The notes below the pieces were generated by a model. The model was not told the DNA's origin, did no database searches, and worked only from the letters and a program-made list of their open reading frames with translations. This document shows positions 1 to 10,234 of a stretch of DNA of 64,000 nucleotides, in pieces. Position 1 is the stretch's first letter. Every line of letters begins with the position of its first letter. This DNA is from Eurosta solidaginis (lineage: Eukaryota; Arthropoda; Insecta; Diptera; Tephritidae): assembly GCF_040869045.1 (NCBI RefSeq), contig NC_090323.1, positions 37,442,066 through 37,506,065 of the forward strand, in the 5' to 3' direction. The position numbers were made by a program, and so were the translations under genes.

Positions 1-105
1 TCGGCCGCCTTAACTCGGCTTAAACTTCAGTTAAAGTGAACTGAAAAACTGCAGAATAAGTTTAAGCGCAGCTTATCTGACAAACTGAGTTGAACTTGTA
101 CTTGT
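1..105. repeat. Interspersed repeat, copy 1
   Basis: The segment is similar to 31855-31950. Both share the order TTAAAGTRAACTGAAAAACT, GAATARGTTTA and GACAAACTGAGTTGAA. The unit includes a short inverted pair (CAGTT/AACTG). Neither copy has coding potential. The family is not recognised and the left boundary lies outside the window. Confidence 0.5.
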
Positions 106-359
106 CCTCAACGGGACAACCGGCCGCTTTTATGATTGACCGCCAACCAGTTCACAACGCCCAGGATCGCCATCGTCACGTTAAGCACAAAGGTAACATT
201 TTATCCTTAATATATTTTTCTTTCGATATCATTAAATATCAAATTATAACGAGGAAAATCCTCCTGTGTTTGTTTATTTCTTTTTGAGTGAACCATCAAT
301 CCCGAGATCGACCCGTGTGCGCCTACCCACTGCCGGTTCACGACGCACTCAGGCCGAAC
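106..359. other. Unassigned intergenic DNA
   Basis: Non-repetitive as far as can be judged here. A 65-codon open frame at 90-287 begins in the repeat and has no recognisable domain, so it is taken as chance. Confidence 0.4.
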
Positions 360-379
360 AATAAGGAAAATCACCATGT

Positions 380-615
380 AGCAAAATGAACCTAGGATAA
401 CCCTGGAATGTGTTTGTATGACATGTGCATCAAATGGAAGGTATTAAAGAGCATTTTAAGATGGAGTAGACCATAGTTATATGGGTGGACACCATTTAGG
501 GATATCGCCATAAAGGTGGACCAGGGGTGACTCTAGAATTTGTTTGTGCGATGTGGGTATCAAATGAAAGTGGTTCATGAGTATTTTAAAAGGGAGTGGG
601 CCAGTGGTTTAAATT
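380..615 (-). repeat. Family-1 minisatellite, two units (inverse)
   Basis: Two ~130-bp units carry the recurring phrases GGTGGACCAGGGGTGACTCT, GGGTATCAAATG and TATTTTAAAAGGGAGT. They are the reverse complement of the arrays at 25.7 and 61 kb. Confidence 0.65.
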
Positions 616-1764
616 CCCTTTGAAATGATGCTCAGCTCATACATAAGTTGTATATATCTTCAACACGTATGAGAAGGGTTTGAAAAATCACTTTATTTGC
701 TAAACTATAAAATAGCGTCTGAAATCTTAATTTTGATTTTCATACTTCATCATTCAACACCCAAGTCTCCCGGTTCGACATTTCCTAAAGTTGGCGACCC
801 TATCCCCAACTAGTCCCTTGGAGTTAATCACATTGATATAGCCTATCAACCGTATTTAAATATTTACGGACCTTGTAAAATTTTAATTATGCGCCGAGGA
901 TTATACGATTTTCACCCATGAGTTACGCCATGACATCCACTTAGACTGCTTATGCTTTCGAGGGCGGCATCCTTGCCCGAATAGTCACTCCCTAACATAT
1001 CAAGATGTTTTCCTGGTGTAGCTCGGCAGCATAGTGCGACAGAAACATCCGTTAGAAAGTCTTAGGAGCTAGAGCTTCTAGGAAAGTGACGTCGACGAAG
1101 GTATGAGTTCGAATTCATATGATGTGAGGGTCAGTAGGCGTGGTAGCGACGGGTGGTCGGGATTGCTACTGTTCGCACATCGGGAATTATAGCTCGAAAA
1201 AACTGGATGCTCCCTGTGCCACGAGAGTCATGAGTATTAATAGACCATTAAAAGCAACCGTAAGTCGTCTTTGTGCGTGACCGCCAAGGAGCCACAAATG
1301 ATTTAAAAAAATTGTGTTCGCGACGTTTATTAGGAGTTAACCCCAGGTGAAACTACGCTTTGCACGAGATATACAGACAAAAGTGTGACCATTTTATGTA
1401 TCTCTATTTCTTTTCAGCAGACGCAGCAGTACCAATTCCAAAGACCGGGGTTATGTTCGAAGCCTCTCTGGAGTAAGTGAACGAGGGACAATCTCTCCGC
1501 AAGTAGCTACTCCTGAAAACTTTTGAACGATCTTAGAGATTATGAGGCAAACACCCCGGATCTTTCCGAAATGGCCAAAACGTTGAATTTCTTAAATACA
1601 TACAAACAAAACCTTTCCTAAATATTATTTTTTTCCAATTGAAAACATCAACTTTTTAAAGTAACGACACCGGCGTACACCGGCGCTCCGCCCACGCCGC
1701 CGCCGCAGGTATATAATAGAGCCTACGCCGCCGCCGCCGATAAAGTGATCGGCGTAAACCTCTA
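616..1764. other. Unclassified insert inside the Helentron-like repeat
   Basis: This DNA separates parts that are contiguous in the sister element at 14640-16155. No coding frame is convincing. The segment 1672-1762 is strikingly GC-rich for this window and is built from CCGGCG and GCCGCCGCCG runs around a short AT core (GGTATATAATAGAGCC). A 39-bp stretch at 1278-1316 recurs at 2011-2050. Confidence 0.4.
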
Positions 1765-3089
1765 ATATGTAATGCCACGATACTGTTACTGCCAAGATTC
1801 CAAGGGCTTTTGATTTCGCCCTGCATAACTTTTTCATTTTCTTCTACTTAATATGGTAGGTGTCACACCCGTTTTACAAAGTTTTTTCTAAAGTTATATT
1901 TTGCGTCAATAAACCATTCCAATTATGTACCATGTTTCATCCCTTTTTTCATATTTGGTATAAAATTATGGCATTTTTTTCATTTTTCGTAACTTTCGAT
2001 ATCGAAAAAGTGACCGCCCAGGAGCCACAAATGATTTAAAAAAAATTGTGGTTATAGTCGGAGTTCGGCCATTTTTTATACCAAAATAAAGTGAGTTCAG
2101 GTAAGTACGTGAACTAAGTTTAGTAAAGATATATCGATTTTTGCTCAAGTTATCGTGTTAACGGCCGAGCGGAAGGACAGACGGTCGACTGTGTATAAAA
2201 ACTGGGCGTGGCTTTAACCGATTTCGCCCATTTTCACAGAAAGAGTTATCGTCATAGAATCTATGCCCCTACCATATTTCAGAAGGATTGGTAATTTTTT
2301 GTTCGACTTATGGCATTAAAAGTATTCTAGACAAATTAAATGAAACAGGACGGAGCCACACCCATTTTGAAATTTGCTTTTAGTTTTGTATTTTGTTGCA
2401 CTATACCATTACTGGAGTTTATGTTGACATAAATTACTTATACACTGTAAAGATATTAAATTTTTTGTTAAAATGTGACTTAAATTCTTTTTTTTAAAGT
2501 GGGCGTGTTCGCCATCCGATTTTGCTAATTTTTAGTTAATTTAGCACACATATAGTAATAGGAGTAACGTTCCTGCCAATTCCATGATATCTTCAACGAC
2601 TGCCAAATGACAGCATGCAAAACTTTTAAATTACCTTCTTTTAAAAGTGGGCGGTGCCACGCCCATTGTCCAAAATTTTACTAAGTTTATATTCTGCGTC
2701 ATAAGGTCAACCCACCTACCAAGTTTCATCGCTTTATCCGTTTTGGTAATAAATTATCGCACTTTTTCGGTTTTTTCGAAATATTCGATATCGAAGAAGT
2801 GGGCGTGGTTATAGTCCGATTTCGTTAATTTTAAATAGCGATCTGAGATGAGTGCCCAGGAACCTGCATACCAAATTTCATCAAGATGTCTCAAAATTTA
2901 ATCAAGTTATCGTGTTTACGGACAGACGAACGGACGGACATGGCTTAATGAATTTCTTTTTTCGCCAGATCATTTTGATATATAGAAGTCTATATCTATG
3001 TCGATTAGTTTATGCCGCTACGGATTACCGTTATGCGAACAAAATTAATGTACGCTGTGAGCTTTGCTCAGCGAGTATAAAAAACTAAA

Positions 3090-3280
3090 CAACGCGCCGT
3101 AGCACAGAGGTTCGTATCTCCGCTATTAAGCACAACCCGTTTTATACCGAGTTATTTAACCACTGCCTACTGCCTTCTTCAATAAGTGCCGCTAGATGGG
3201 TCTAACTCTCCTTTGCGCGAGTCTTCAGTAATTTCCGCTAGATGGGTCTCTTTGCGCGCCTAGCCTAGAGAATTACAAAC
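3090..3280 (-). repeat. CCATCTAGCGGCAGT repeat family, inverse copy
   Basis: Shares the core ACCGAGTTATTTAACCACTGCC and the CGCTAGATGGGTCT block, in reverse orientation, with 20316-20650 and 35215-35430. No terminal structure can be defined. Confidence 0.5.
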
Positions 3281-3813
3281 ATACAAGTGTAGGTAATATA
3301 AGCGTGTTAAAAAAAAAAAAGAACTCTAACTAGTTGTGACTTTTGACAAACTAGTATTCTTTTACTACACAACACATTGGTTTGACTGCAGTGCATTTGT
3401 GCATGAAAGTGCATTTACGCATTGTTTTTCTTCAAGGGAATAACGTTAAAATGACAAGCAGTTGAGAAATTGCGTACAAAAATAAGCCATGGCTGTACAT
3501 GTGGAAATATTCATTCATTTTAAATACCGGTAGATGGGTTGATGAAAGTAAATATGGTTGCTGAGAGATAAGCAAGTCAAGCAAACAGATATGCGAATTC
3601 ATGTTCGAAATGTTGACAGAGGAGCGAAAAGCGTTATATGGCAGATAAAGGTATTGAAGCGAGAGTAAAATTCATTGAGATTGTAAAATTCGATTGCAAT
3701 ATTTCTGCTTGTCATTATATTTGTGTTTATTTGTTTTTTGAGGAAACCATGCTATTTTGTCTTATTTGGGGTCTACTTTATTCAATGGGAATATAGTTCA
3801 TTATATAAACTAA
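3281..3813. other. Unassigned intergenic DNA
   Basis: AT-rich sequence with a short inverted pair (AACTAGTT near 3331 and AAACTAGT near 3349). No gene, no recognisable repeat. Confidence 0.4.
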
Positions 3814-4560
3814 CTAGAAGACCCGGCAGACGTTTTCCTGCCCTAAATTTGGCCTATTTGTATATATTTTATTAAGCTTTTTCCGTCTGACTCTGCCCTC
3901 CCCCCCCCCCCCCCCCCCCTCTACACTTTTTCCTAATCCTTTTATTCACTCCTCCGTCTTTTTCGCTTCATCTATCTCCATATTCGTCTGATTCTATCTC
4001 TTTCTCTTCTCCCAATTCCTTCTCATTCTTCTGCATCCCTTATTGCCTGTCCCAGAGGGTGGTATGTATTTTATTCTAGTCCCAGTCCCACTCCGAGTCT
4101 CAGTCCCAGTCCTAGTCCTAATCCCAGTGCCAATCCATCTCTGGATAATATATTACTCTGTACTAAAGCACTCATCAAAAGCTTTCATTTATTATCCATA
4201 TCCTATAAATACATTCTAGGCGTACTCGGGTCCACGTTTCGGCCTATATCTCGATACCCTGTACGTCGATCGCAACCAAGCCTATGTAGTAACCACCGCG
4301 TGAGGTTTACGCAACTAGTGTGAAAGTTTGAACAAAATCGACAGACGCATCTCTTCAAACACCGGCGACCAACTAACACACATTTTAGCCTTTCCTTTTA
4401 TATATTAAAACGAAACGCAGATTTTCGTTGCTTTTGAAATACGGCTTAAAAATTGCTCATGGAACAACTAAAGACTCTCCTGAATTAAAAAAAAAATGTC
4501 ATAGTACCTCTAAATCGCGGGTCCCCTCAGATCTACTGTCAAAGGTATTTCATTTACGGC
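3814..4560 (-). mobile_element. Helitron, inverse orientation, truncated at its 5' end
   Basis: Read on the minus strand, the element ends in GTCTGCCGGGTCTTCTAG followed by T, the canonical Helitron 3' signature also seen at 18762-18790. Inward it shares the pyrimidine-rich CCCAGTCC tract and one unit of the family-C minisatellite (near 4160-4270) with the complete element. A homopolymer of 20 C lies at 3900-3919. The 5' TC end is not found, so the copy is truncated. No Rep/helicase coding capacity. Confidence 0.65.
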
Positions 4561-5089
4561 ATGATAAGTTGCCCCCTAGGTTAATGGAAAACTGATTACC
4601 ATTGTCATAAGCAGGGCAACCCAAAGTATATCCTGCTTATTTCTAGCAGTCAGAGTTAAAATATGTCTTTGTGCATTAAGGTAAAGATATGGGTAAAAAG
4701 CAAGGGAAGGTATAGAACAAGTTTGAAAGTGTAAGGAAAATAAATTTTTTATTAAACAAAGCGAAGGTAAGTCTTTGCAAATTGACATAGGTATATAGAA
4801 GTCAGTTGATGCTTTGCTTTTATATTTGTAACGAACAACTTTGTTTTAGTTCATTTAATCCATTCGAATTTATTACATAAAGCTATGAAAAGGGCACCGG
4901 CCAATTGGCCGCCGCCAGACCCGTTTATAGTGATTCTGTTACCCTTGATAGAAATTAGTGCTATCATCTTTGCCAAACAACCATCGGAAGAGATTCGAGA
5001 GTCTTCAACAGTTTTAATTTTCTTATTCAGTTGTTTGATGGGCCAATGTTTATTATGTTTGGATTCTTTTATATAAGAGCTATTAGGCC
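4561..5089. other. Unassigned DNA, possibly Penelope-like element 3' flank
   Basis: A minus-strand open frame (4851-5189) runs through the hammerhead-like motif of the neighbouring Penelope-like element into this segment. It has no domain of its own and probably reflects an element terminal repeat. The true 3' boundary of that element cannot be set. Confidence 0.3.
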
Positions 5090-5130
5090 GGTGGTTTTTG
5101 AGCGAAAAAACTAAGTTTTCCTTTATCCTC

Positions 5131-5173
5131 CTACGCGTTTCGGTACATTTTGTACCTTCCTCAGGGAGATCTG
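5131..5173 (-). ncRNA. Hammerhead-ribozyme-like motif of Penelope-like element
   Basis: On the minus strand, CTGAGGA (5158-5164) is followed by a perfect 6-bp hairpin GGTACA/TGTACC (5142-5156) and then GAAAC (5137-5141). This is the hammerhead core order CUGAnGA, stem II, GAAA. The first box departs from the canonical CUGAUGA at one position, so activity is uncertain. Hammerhead motifs in the terminal repeats of Penelope-like elements are established; the assignment here rests on motif order and position. Confidence 0.5.
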
Positions 5174-5327
5174 TTTTTATTAATAACATAAAACAATTAT
5201 TTGCAAAAGAAACATTTTACACAACATTGAGAATTTCACTTACATTACATTCAATTAAATAAAAAAAATTTTTCAAAACTATATACACACATATATTCGC
5301 GCTGCATCCTTTACGTTGCTCATCTCA

Positions 5328-6116
5328 TCACACTGTGTGCTTTTTGATTGCTGTGAAGTAAGCACAGTTGATATTGTCTACGTCCTCTTTGAAGTTCACA
5401 CAGTATTTTATTCGTTGTTGTATTCGCAAGCCCTCTAGTGTTAGTCTTGTTTTTGTTCTTCTTTCTATGTCCAATATACGCGCATTCGAAAAATCAGCTG
5501 AGTGATTGTGTATTGATAGGTGTTGCGAAAGTGCCGTAGAGGTCTTTTTGTTTCTTGCGTCTGCTTTGTGTTCGCTTATTCGTATTCCTAATGATCTTTT
5601 TGTTGTCCCTATATAAATTTTGTTGCAGTCTTCGCCAGCTTTTCCCTTGCATTTGATTTCGTATATCACATTATGTTGTTGCTCCTTTTCGATTGTGTAT
5701 TTTGTTCGTGTAAAAATTTTATTTAGAGTGCAGTGTGGTCTGTGCGCAAATCTTACGTTGTTGTTGTTTATGATATTTCTCAAACTTTTGTTATCCGTTA
5801 AGCCTGGTATGTATGTAATTCTTGTGTATATTATGTTATCCCGTACATTATTGTTTTGTGTATTAATATTTGAATGTTCAGTATTGTTAATTGTTGTAGT
5901 TATTAGCTTCTCAGTGACTGCATTAGGGTACCCGTTTTTGTATAGAATATTTTTTATTTTCAACTTGTTTTCATTCCTGAACTCCTGATCACTTAAAATC
6001 ATAATTTTTCTTATTAGGCTTATTGCCGTGTTCTTCTTTTGGGTCCATGGATGGTTCGAGTGGTAGTTTATCATCCTCGATGACGCTATGGACTTAGAAT
6101 ACCAATTCGTTCTCAA
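5328..6116 (-). pseudogene. Penelope-like element, GIY-YIG endonuclease part
   Basis: Open frame of about 262 codons carrying the C-terminal half of the Penelope-like polyprotein. The start shown is TTG and not a true initiator: it is the frame continuing from the upstream RT after a one-base shift. HSNHP near residue 19 is the usual post-RT landmark. The endonuclease follows: VIYEI at 150-154, KIYIGTTKRSLGIRISEHK at 166-184 (GIY-YIG with the conserved Arg and His), and LEGL around residue 228 supplying the catalytic Glu. In this family the domain nicks the target for priming. All key residues are present, so only the frameshift prevents a full product. Confidence 0.85.
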
Positions 6117-6124
6117 TTTTTCGT

Positions 6125-7633
6125 TTACCTAGTGATCTCAATATCTAGGAATGCAAGTTTGTTGTCTTTTTCTTTTTCTGTGGTGAATTGGATTTTCGTG
6201 TGTTGTGAGTTTAGGGTTTTGAGTATGATTTCCACGTCCTTTTTCTTAACTATGGCTAATATATCATCTACATACTTATCTATGTATTTAATATATATGT
6301 CGTTAGATTCAAGTTCAGAGATACTGTCGTCAATAATTTTATCTAGCACTATGTCTGCTATTATTGGAGATAGGGGGTTTCCCATTGGCATTCCATAGAT
6401 TTGTTGATAAATAGTGCCATCGTATCTGAAATAATTGTTGTCCCTTAGACAAAACTCAATAATTTTCTGGAACTGGGCTTTGGTTAGAGAGGTGTGCTCC
6501 TTTAGAGTTAGCCAATGTTGCATTATGTTGCGAATTGCTAGATGAATGGGGATGTTTGTGAAGAGTGATATCACGTCAAAAGATATAAGCAATTCATCAT
6601 CGGCGATTTTTGTTTTCTTCAGTTTCTCTTTTACTTGGAAAGAATTTTTTACATTATATTTTTCGGAGGTTGCCTTCTTCAAAATTTGGTCTACATATTT
6701 TGCGAGATTGTAGCAAGGTACATTAACGGACGAAGAGATCGGACGGAGAGGCATGTTGTTTTTATGGACTTTTGGAAGTCCATATAATCTAGGCGCAGTA
6801 GCTGCATTGCATGATAGCTGTATTTTTTGTTTCAAGTTAATGTTTTGTTGTTTATAGATTTCGTTAACTATTGCGTTGTTTTTCCTTTGTAACTTTTGTG
6901 TTGGGTCCTCTCGTATGGTTTTGTAAGTGTTCTTATCATTTAGCGGGGCTTCCATTTTAAGTTTGTAGTCCATTTTATACATTATAACGGTTTTGTTGCC
7001 TTTGTCGGCGTTGGTTACAATTATATCGTCCTTATGTTTGCTTATGAATTTTTTCGTGTTCTCCAACCATTTTAGTATTATTTTTTCTTTCGGACCGTTC
7101 CTAATTTTGTTCCTGAAAGTGTTGATTCTCGTTGCTACCTCGCATCTGGCGGTGTCTTTTTGTCGTTCGTCGTCTATTGTCTGAATGTTCTGTTCCAAGT
7201 CAGCGATTAAGTGTATCGGTGAGAACGTTTTCTTTGTTACCGGTACAGCGAATTTTTTCCCCATCGATAATACCCAACGACAATCTTGGGGTATATCGAT
7301 GTTGGTTTTGTTTATCAGCGAATCGTTGTTCACTCTCAGCCCGTATTTCTCTATATTTTTGTTAATTTGTGTCTTAAGTTTTTCATTTAGATTAATTTCT
7401 GTAGCAGACAATGTGTTATTGTAATAAATATTTTGATTATTTAAAATTTCCCGATGGTCATTTTCTTCTAGCTTGTTTTTGAGTGTCATTTTAATATCTG
7501 TCAAGTCTTTTTTTATGAGTTTGATTTGTATATTTGTTTCTTTTAGTTCTAAATTTAATATTTTTCTCAAAAATTCTATTTCTATTTTCTGCAACTGTTT
7601 TCGTGTTATGTCGAGTTTGAATTTTGTTTTCAC
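6125..7633 (-). pseudogene. Penelope-like element, reverse transcriptase part
   Basis: The 502-codon frame starts with ATG at 7631-7633 and ends in TAA at 6125-6127. A Lys/Asn-rich N-terminus (about 1-250) precedes RT landmarks: LYGLPKVHK at 283-291, SFDVISLFTN at 351-360 (motif A Asp), GMPMGNPLSP at 414-423 (motif B), YVDD at 454-457 (motif C catalytic Asp pair) and LAFLDIE near 493. These are diagnostic of Penelope-like RT, which is telomerase-related. The frame stops immediately after the RT, where family members continue into the linker and GIY-YIG domain; that continuation lies in another frame next door. No inactivating change is seen in the RT core. Confidence 0.88.
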
Positions 7634-7659
7634 ATAAACGGCGACTTCAAGAAAAAATC

Positions 7660-8040
7660 TTGGTCAGTTTAAATGTGGTGATTTTGTTGTTGTTTTATAA
7701 ACGAAAAACACACTCTACGAAGGTTTTGGAGAGTGTTATCGTTGTTGATGGTCCTTTGCCGGATATAGATCCGGTACGTTCCAGTAACAAAGCAGCATTA
7801 AGGTACTACCGACCATCTTGGGTACGATTAACATGGCCACATTAAACCTTCTAGGCCATCACGCCCCTACGTCCTAGTTTTTTGAGGAATTTGTTATTGC
7901 AAAAGCCTCGCGGGCGAAATATGTGTTTGATACATTCATATTTGTAACAGGATTTTCGCGTAGGTGAGGTTGACAATTGGGTTGCGGAAGCTCTGAAGCT
8001 ATAAAGCTTTGTATTTTGCTTATCAAACCCTTAAATTCCA
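7660..8040. repeat. Dispersed repeat with GGAGTGTTATCG block, copy 1
   Basis: Matches 20931-21210 over AGGTTTTGGGGAGTGTTATC, a GTGTNTGATACATTCAT block, and GGTTGACAATTGGGTTGCGG to GCTTTGTATT. Shorter pieces recur at 33135-33235 and 42240-42300. Probably the end of a retroelement, but no coding part is present. Confidence 0.5.
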
Positions 8041-8214
8041 AAATAGGGTGATCTGGCCGGCCAGCGCAAACCATCCTACAGAATATTTCATGTTCTTGAT
8101 GAGGATCCTTACAGATTTGTATTCCGTGTTTGTTGACTTCAAAAATATTAAACCTGAAGCAATATTTGGCGCCATTTGCAAAAGTTAAAGCGATATCCAA
8201 AAGCGTGTTTACTT

Positions 8215-8403
8215 TTGGTGATAAAACTTGGTAGGTGGGCTGACGTTATGACGCAGAATATAAAATTAGTAAAATTTTGGACAATTGGCGTGGCACCGCC
8301 CATTTAAAAAGAAGAAGGTAATTTAAAAATTTTGCCAGCTAAAATTGGGCAGATGAGTATGTAATGTTCGGTTTCACCCGAACTTAGACTTCCTTATTTG
8401 TTA
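8215..8403 (+). mobile_element. Family-1 Helentron-like repeat, 3' end fragment
   Basis: Ends with GAGTATGTAATGTTCGG, the hairpin half CCGAAC and CTTCCTTATTTGTT, as do complete copies. It also contains GGCGTGGCACCGCCCA. Truncated at its left. Confidence 0.6.
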
Positions 8404-8562
8404 AGCATAAATTTAGATTTTAAAGGCATTTTATAAGCACCTAAATATATATGTGCGATTTTCTGGCATATTTTGGGTTGCCCTGGTCATAAAAAATGAC
8501 CCTGAGTGTCCCACGTTACATATGTATACACATTTTTAAAGGACTGTAGATTTATGGGCTTG

Positions 8563-8673
8563 CATTTTCCTTTTGTTGTTGCTTTACTTAGTGAACTGGA
8601 TTAACATGTTGCTCATACGCCCCATATGAACATTAGAAATTAATTAGACTCGAGTTGTGTTTCTATTGTTGGC
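8563..8673 (+). repeat. Fragment of the protease segmental duplication
   Basis: Nearly identical to 21711-21812 and 27093-27210 (CTTTACTTAGTGAACTGG, GATTAACATGTTGCTCATAC, TAATTAGACTCGAG). It indicates that the locus at 8.5-13.5 kb derives from the same ancestral unit as the two copies at 21.6-29.9 kb. Confidence 0.65.
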
Positions 8674-8681
8674 AGCAACAA

Positions 8682-9660
8682 TTACGTGAAGCTAGCGTGC
8701 CACCTTCAGAAAACCACCTTAGAGACCAGCTAAGAAAATATTTATTGCACAAGATTTTGCCGTAGATACATAAGTGGCATATTTTATAATTTCGAAAAAA
8801 AATATATATTTAACTTTTTTTTTATGGTGCACTGCCAACTTCACGTGTAATTAGCGTGCCACTTTTCGAAAACCATTTTGGAACCCAGTTTGAGGAAATA
8901 ATTTTGGCAGAGGAAATTGCCGTAAATTTGCCGTAAATTATCCGTGAAACAAAAAATTTCCCGCGGCCACATTTTAGAAAATAATGGGTGGCACGCCAAC
9001 TTCACGTGAAGTTAGCGTGCTACTTTTCGAAAACCACCTTAGAGACCAGTCAGAGAAATAACTCTTGCACGTGAATTTGCCGTAGATAAGTGGCATATTT
9101 TATAGGTTAGGTTGAACTGACCGGTCCTTGAGGACCTCACATAAACTGAATGAGTCCGTAGTGTTACCACAAGTTTGTTTTAACGACCAAACTGAAAAAC
9201 CCTATCAAAAACCAGGAACTATGTTATAAAATAACTCCGTCCTCTTGGCAAATACTAGAAGCTTCCTAGGACTTAAGCCATTTGCTGCTTCTAGATCTGA
9301 CAGCTGTGTCACTGCTAATAGCTGGAGTCTTAGCCTGGCAAGCGCAGGGCACGAACACAGAACGTGCTCGATCATTTCCTCCTCCAACCCGCACTTCCTA
9401 CATCTGCTATCACTGACCAAGCCTAATTTAAAGGCATGTGACGCCAGAAGGCAGTGTCCAGTCAGAATACCCGATATGAGTCTGTTAGGAAGTTTATAAA
9501 TTCGAAAAAAAAATCTAAATTTTTTATGGTATACCGCCAACTTCATGTGAAGTTAGCGTGCCACTTTACGAAAACCACCTCAGAGACCAGCTAAGAAAAT
9601 ATTTCTTGCACGTGAAATTGCGGTAAATTTGCCGTAGTTGTGCCGTGCTTGTTTTTTATC
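8682..9660. repeat. Palindrome-bearing minisatellite, about four units
   Basis: Four diverged units of roughly 150-165 bp each contain a TAGCGTGCCACTTT block, CGAAAACCACCTTAGAGACC and TTGCCGTA repeats. Unit junctions carry the E-box-like palindrome AACTTCACGTGAAGTT, perfect at 8998-9013. One unit is split by a LINE remnant at about 9103-9493. Confidence 0.7.
9103..9493 (-). pseudogene. 5'-truncated non-LTR retrotransposon, C-terminal remnant
   Basis: The minus strand encodes LTGHCLLASHAFKLG, then C-x2-C (CRKC) and a VLCSCPAL segment: the Cys/His region C-terminal to the RT or RNase H of insect I/LOA/R1-type LINEs. Only about 100 codons remain. The remnant interrupts the surrounding minisatellite unit. 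TTTATA flanks it on both sides (about 9097-9102 and 9493-9498), a plausible short target duplication. No RT core is present. Confidence 0.6.
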
Positions 9661-9756
9661 TAATTACAAATTTCCATTAAAGTTATTAATTAAATAGGCT
9701 AATTAGGCCAGACAATTTATATGGAAATGTTATTATAAACGCATAATAGTATTTGC
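9657..9756 (-). repeat. 273-bp satellite monomer fragment, inverse
   Basis: Reverse complement of the satellite segment with GCGTTTATAATAACATTTCC and CTAATTAGCC that also lies beside each protease copy. It forms the outer end of the left arm of the inverted duplication. Confidence 0.55.
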
Positions 9757-10115
9757 CGGGCGGCCGCCGTAGTGTGATGGTAACATGCTTCGCCTACCAC
9801 ACAGAAGATGCTGGGTTTACGCCTCGAGCAAAGCAACATCAAAAATCTTAGAAACGATGTTTTCCAATTAGAAGAACATTTTTCCAAGCTGAGTCGCCCC
9901 TCGGCAGTTTTTGCCAAGCACTGCCATGAAAAGCTCCTCTGTGAAAACTGGTCTGCTTGCAGATGCCGTTCAGAGTCGGCATAAAAACATATGGTTGTCG
10001 TCGCGCCAATTTATAGGAAAAATTAAAAGAAGCATGACGCAAATTGGAAGAGAAGCTCGGCCTAAAATCTCTTCGGAGGTTATGGCGCCTTGCATTTATT
10101 TATTTTATTTATAAT
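9757..10115 (+). mobile_element. tRNA-derived SINE
   Basis: Starts in GCGGCCGCCGTAGTGTGATG, has a pol III A-box-like segment (GTGTGATGGTAACATGC), a B-box-like GGGTTTACGCC, a fixed body (CAAAGCAACATCAAAAATCT, GTCGCCCCTCGGCAG, GAAGAGAAGCTCGGCC) and ends in GCGCCTTGCATTTATTTATT. It is the mirror copy of the SINE at 12830-13167, so it was duplicated with the protease locus. Confidence 0.75.
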
Positions 10116-10234
10116 GGACCGAGTGTAAACAAACAAAATTTTTTTTGTATAGCCTTGACTCTAATTAAGATGTATTAATGTTATTTGAAATTCCTGAAAT
10201 TTTGACTGAAAATTTGTCGCTTATCTTATAACTT

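Larger units (their letters stand above)
360..3085 (-). mobile_element. Family-1 Helentron-like repeat, inverse orientation, interrupted
   Basis: The right part (about 1765-3085) has the family-1 landmarks in reverse: a CGATATCGAAAAAGTG block, repeated GGGCGTGGC/GCCACGCCC motifs, a GACGGACGGACATGGC-like block, and the subterminal GCTCAGCGAGTATAAAA at 3064-3080. The left part (380-615) holds two units of the family-1 minisatellite. The hairpin end seen in other copies is missing, so the left end is truncated near 360. Between 616 and 1764 lies DNA absent from the sister copy at 14640-16155, either an insertion or the remnant of one. No transposase or helicase frame is present, so the element is non-autonomous. 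Confidence 0.6.
5090..7640 (-). mobile_element. Penelope-like retroelement, nearly full length, frameshifted
   Basis: The minus strand encodes an N-terminal extension, a Penelope-type reverse transcriptase and a GIY-YIG endonuclease, in that order, followed by a hammerhead-like motif at 5131-5173. This is the standard domain order of endonuclease-bearing Penelope-like elements. One frameshift near 6119-6127 separates the RT and endonuclease frames; no other stop interrupts about 760 codons. The copy therefore appears young relative to the other retroelements here. Ends and target duplications could not be fixed. Confidence 0.85.

Noticed and set aside
5620..5988. Plus-strand frames across 5620-7424
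   Set aside because: Antisense shadows of the Penelope-like RT and endonuclease.
9103..9493. Independent zinc-finger gene
   Set aside because: The Cys/His pattern is that of a LINE C-terminus, there is no start or promoter, and it interrupts a minisatellite unit.
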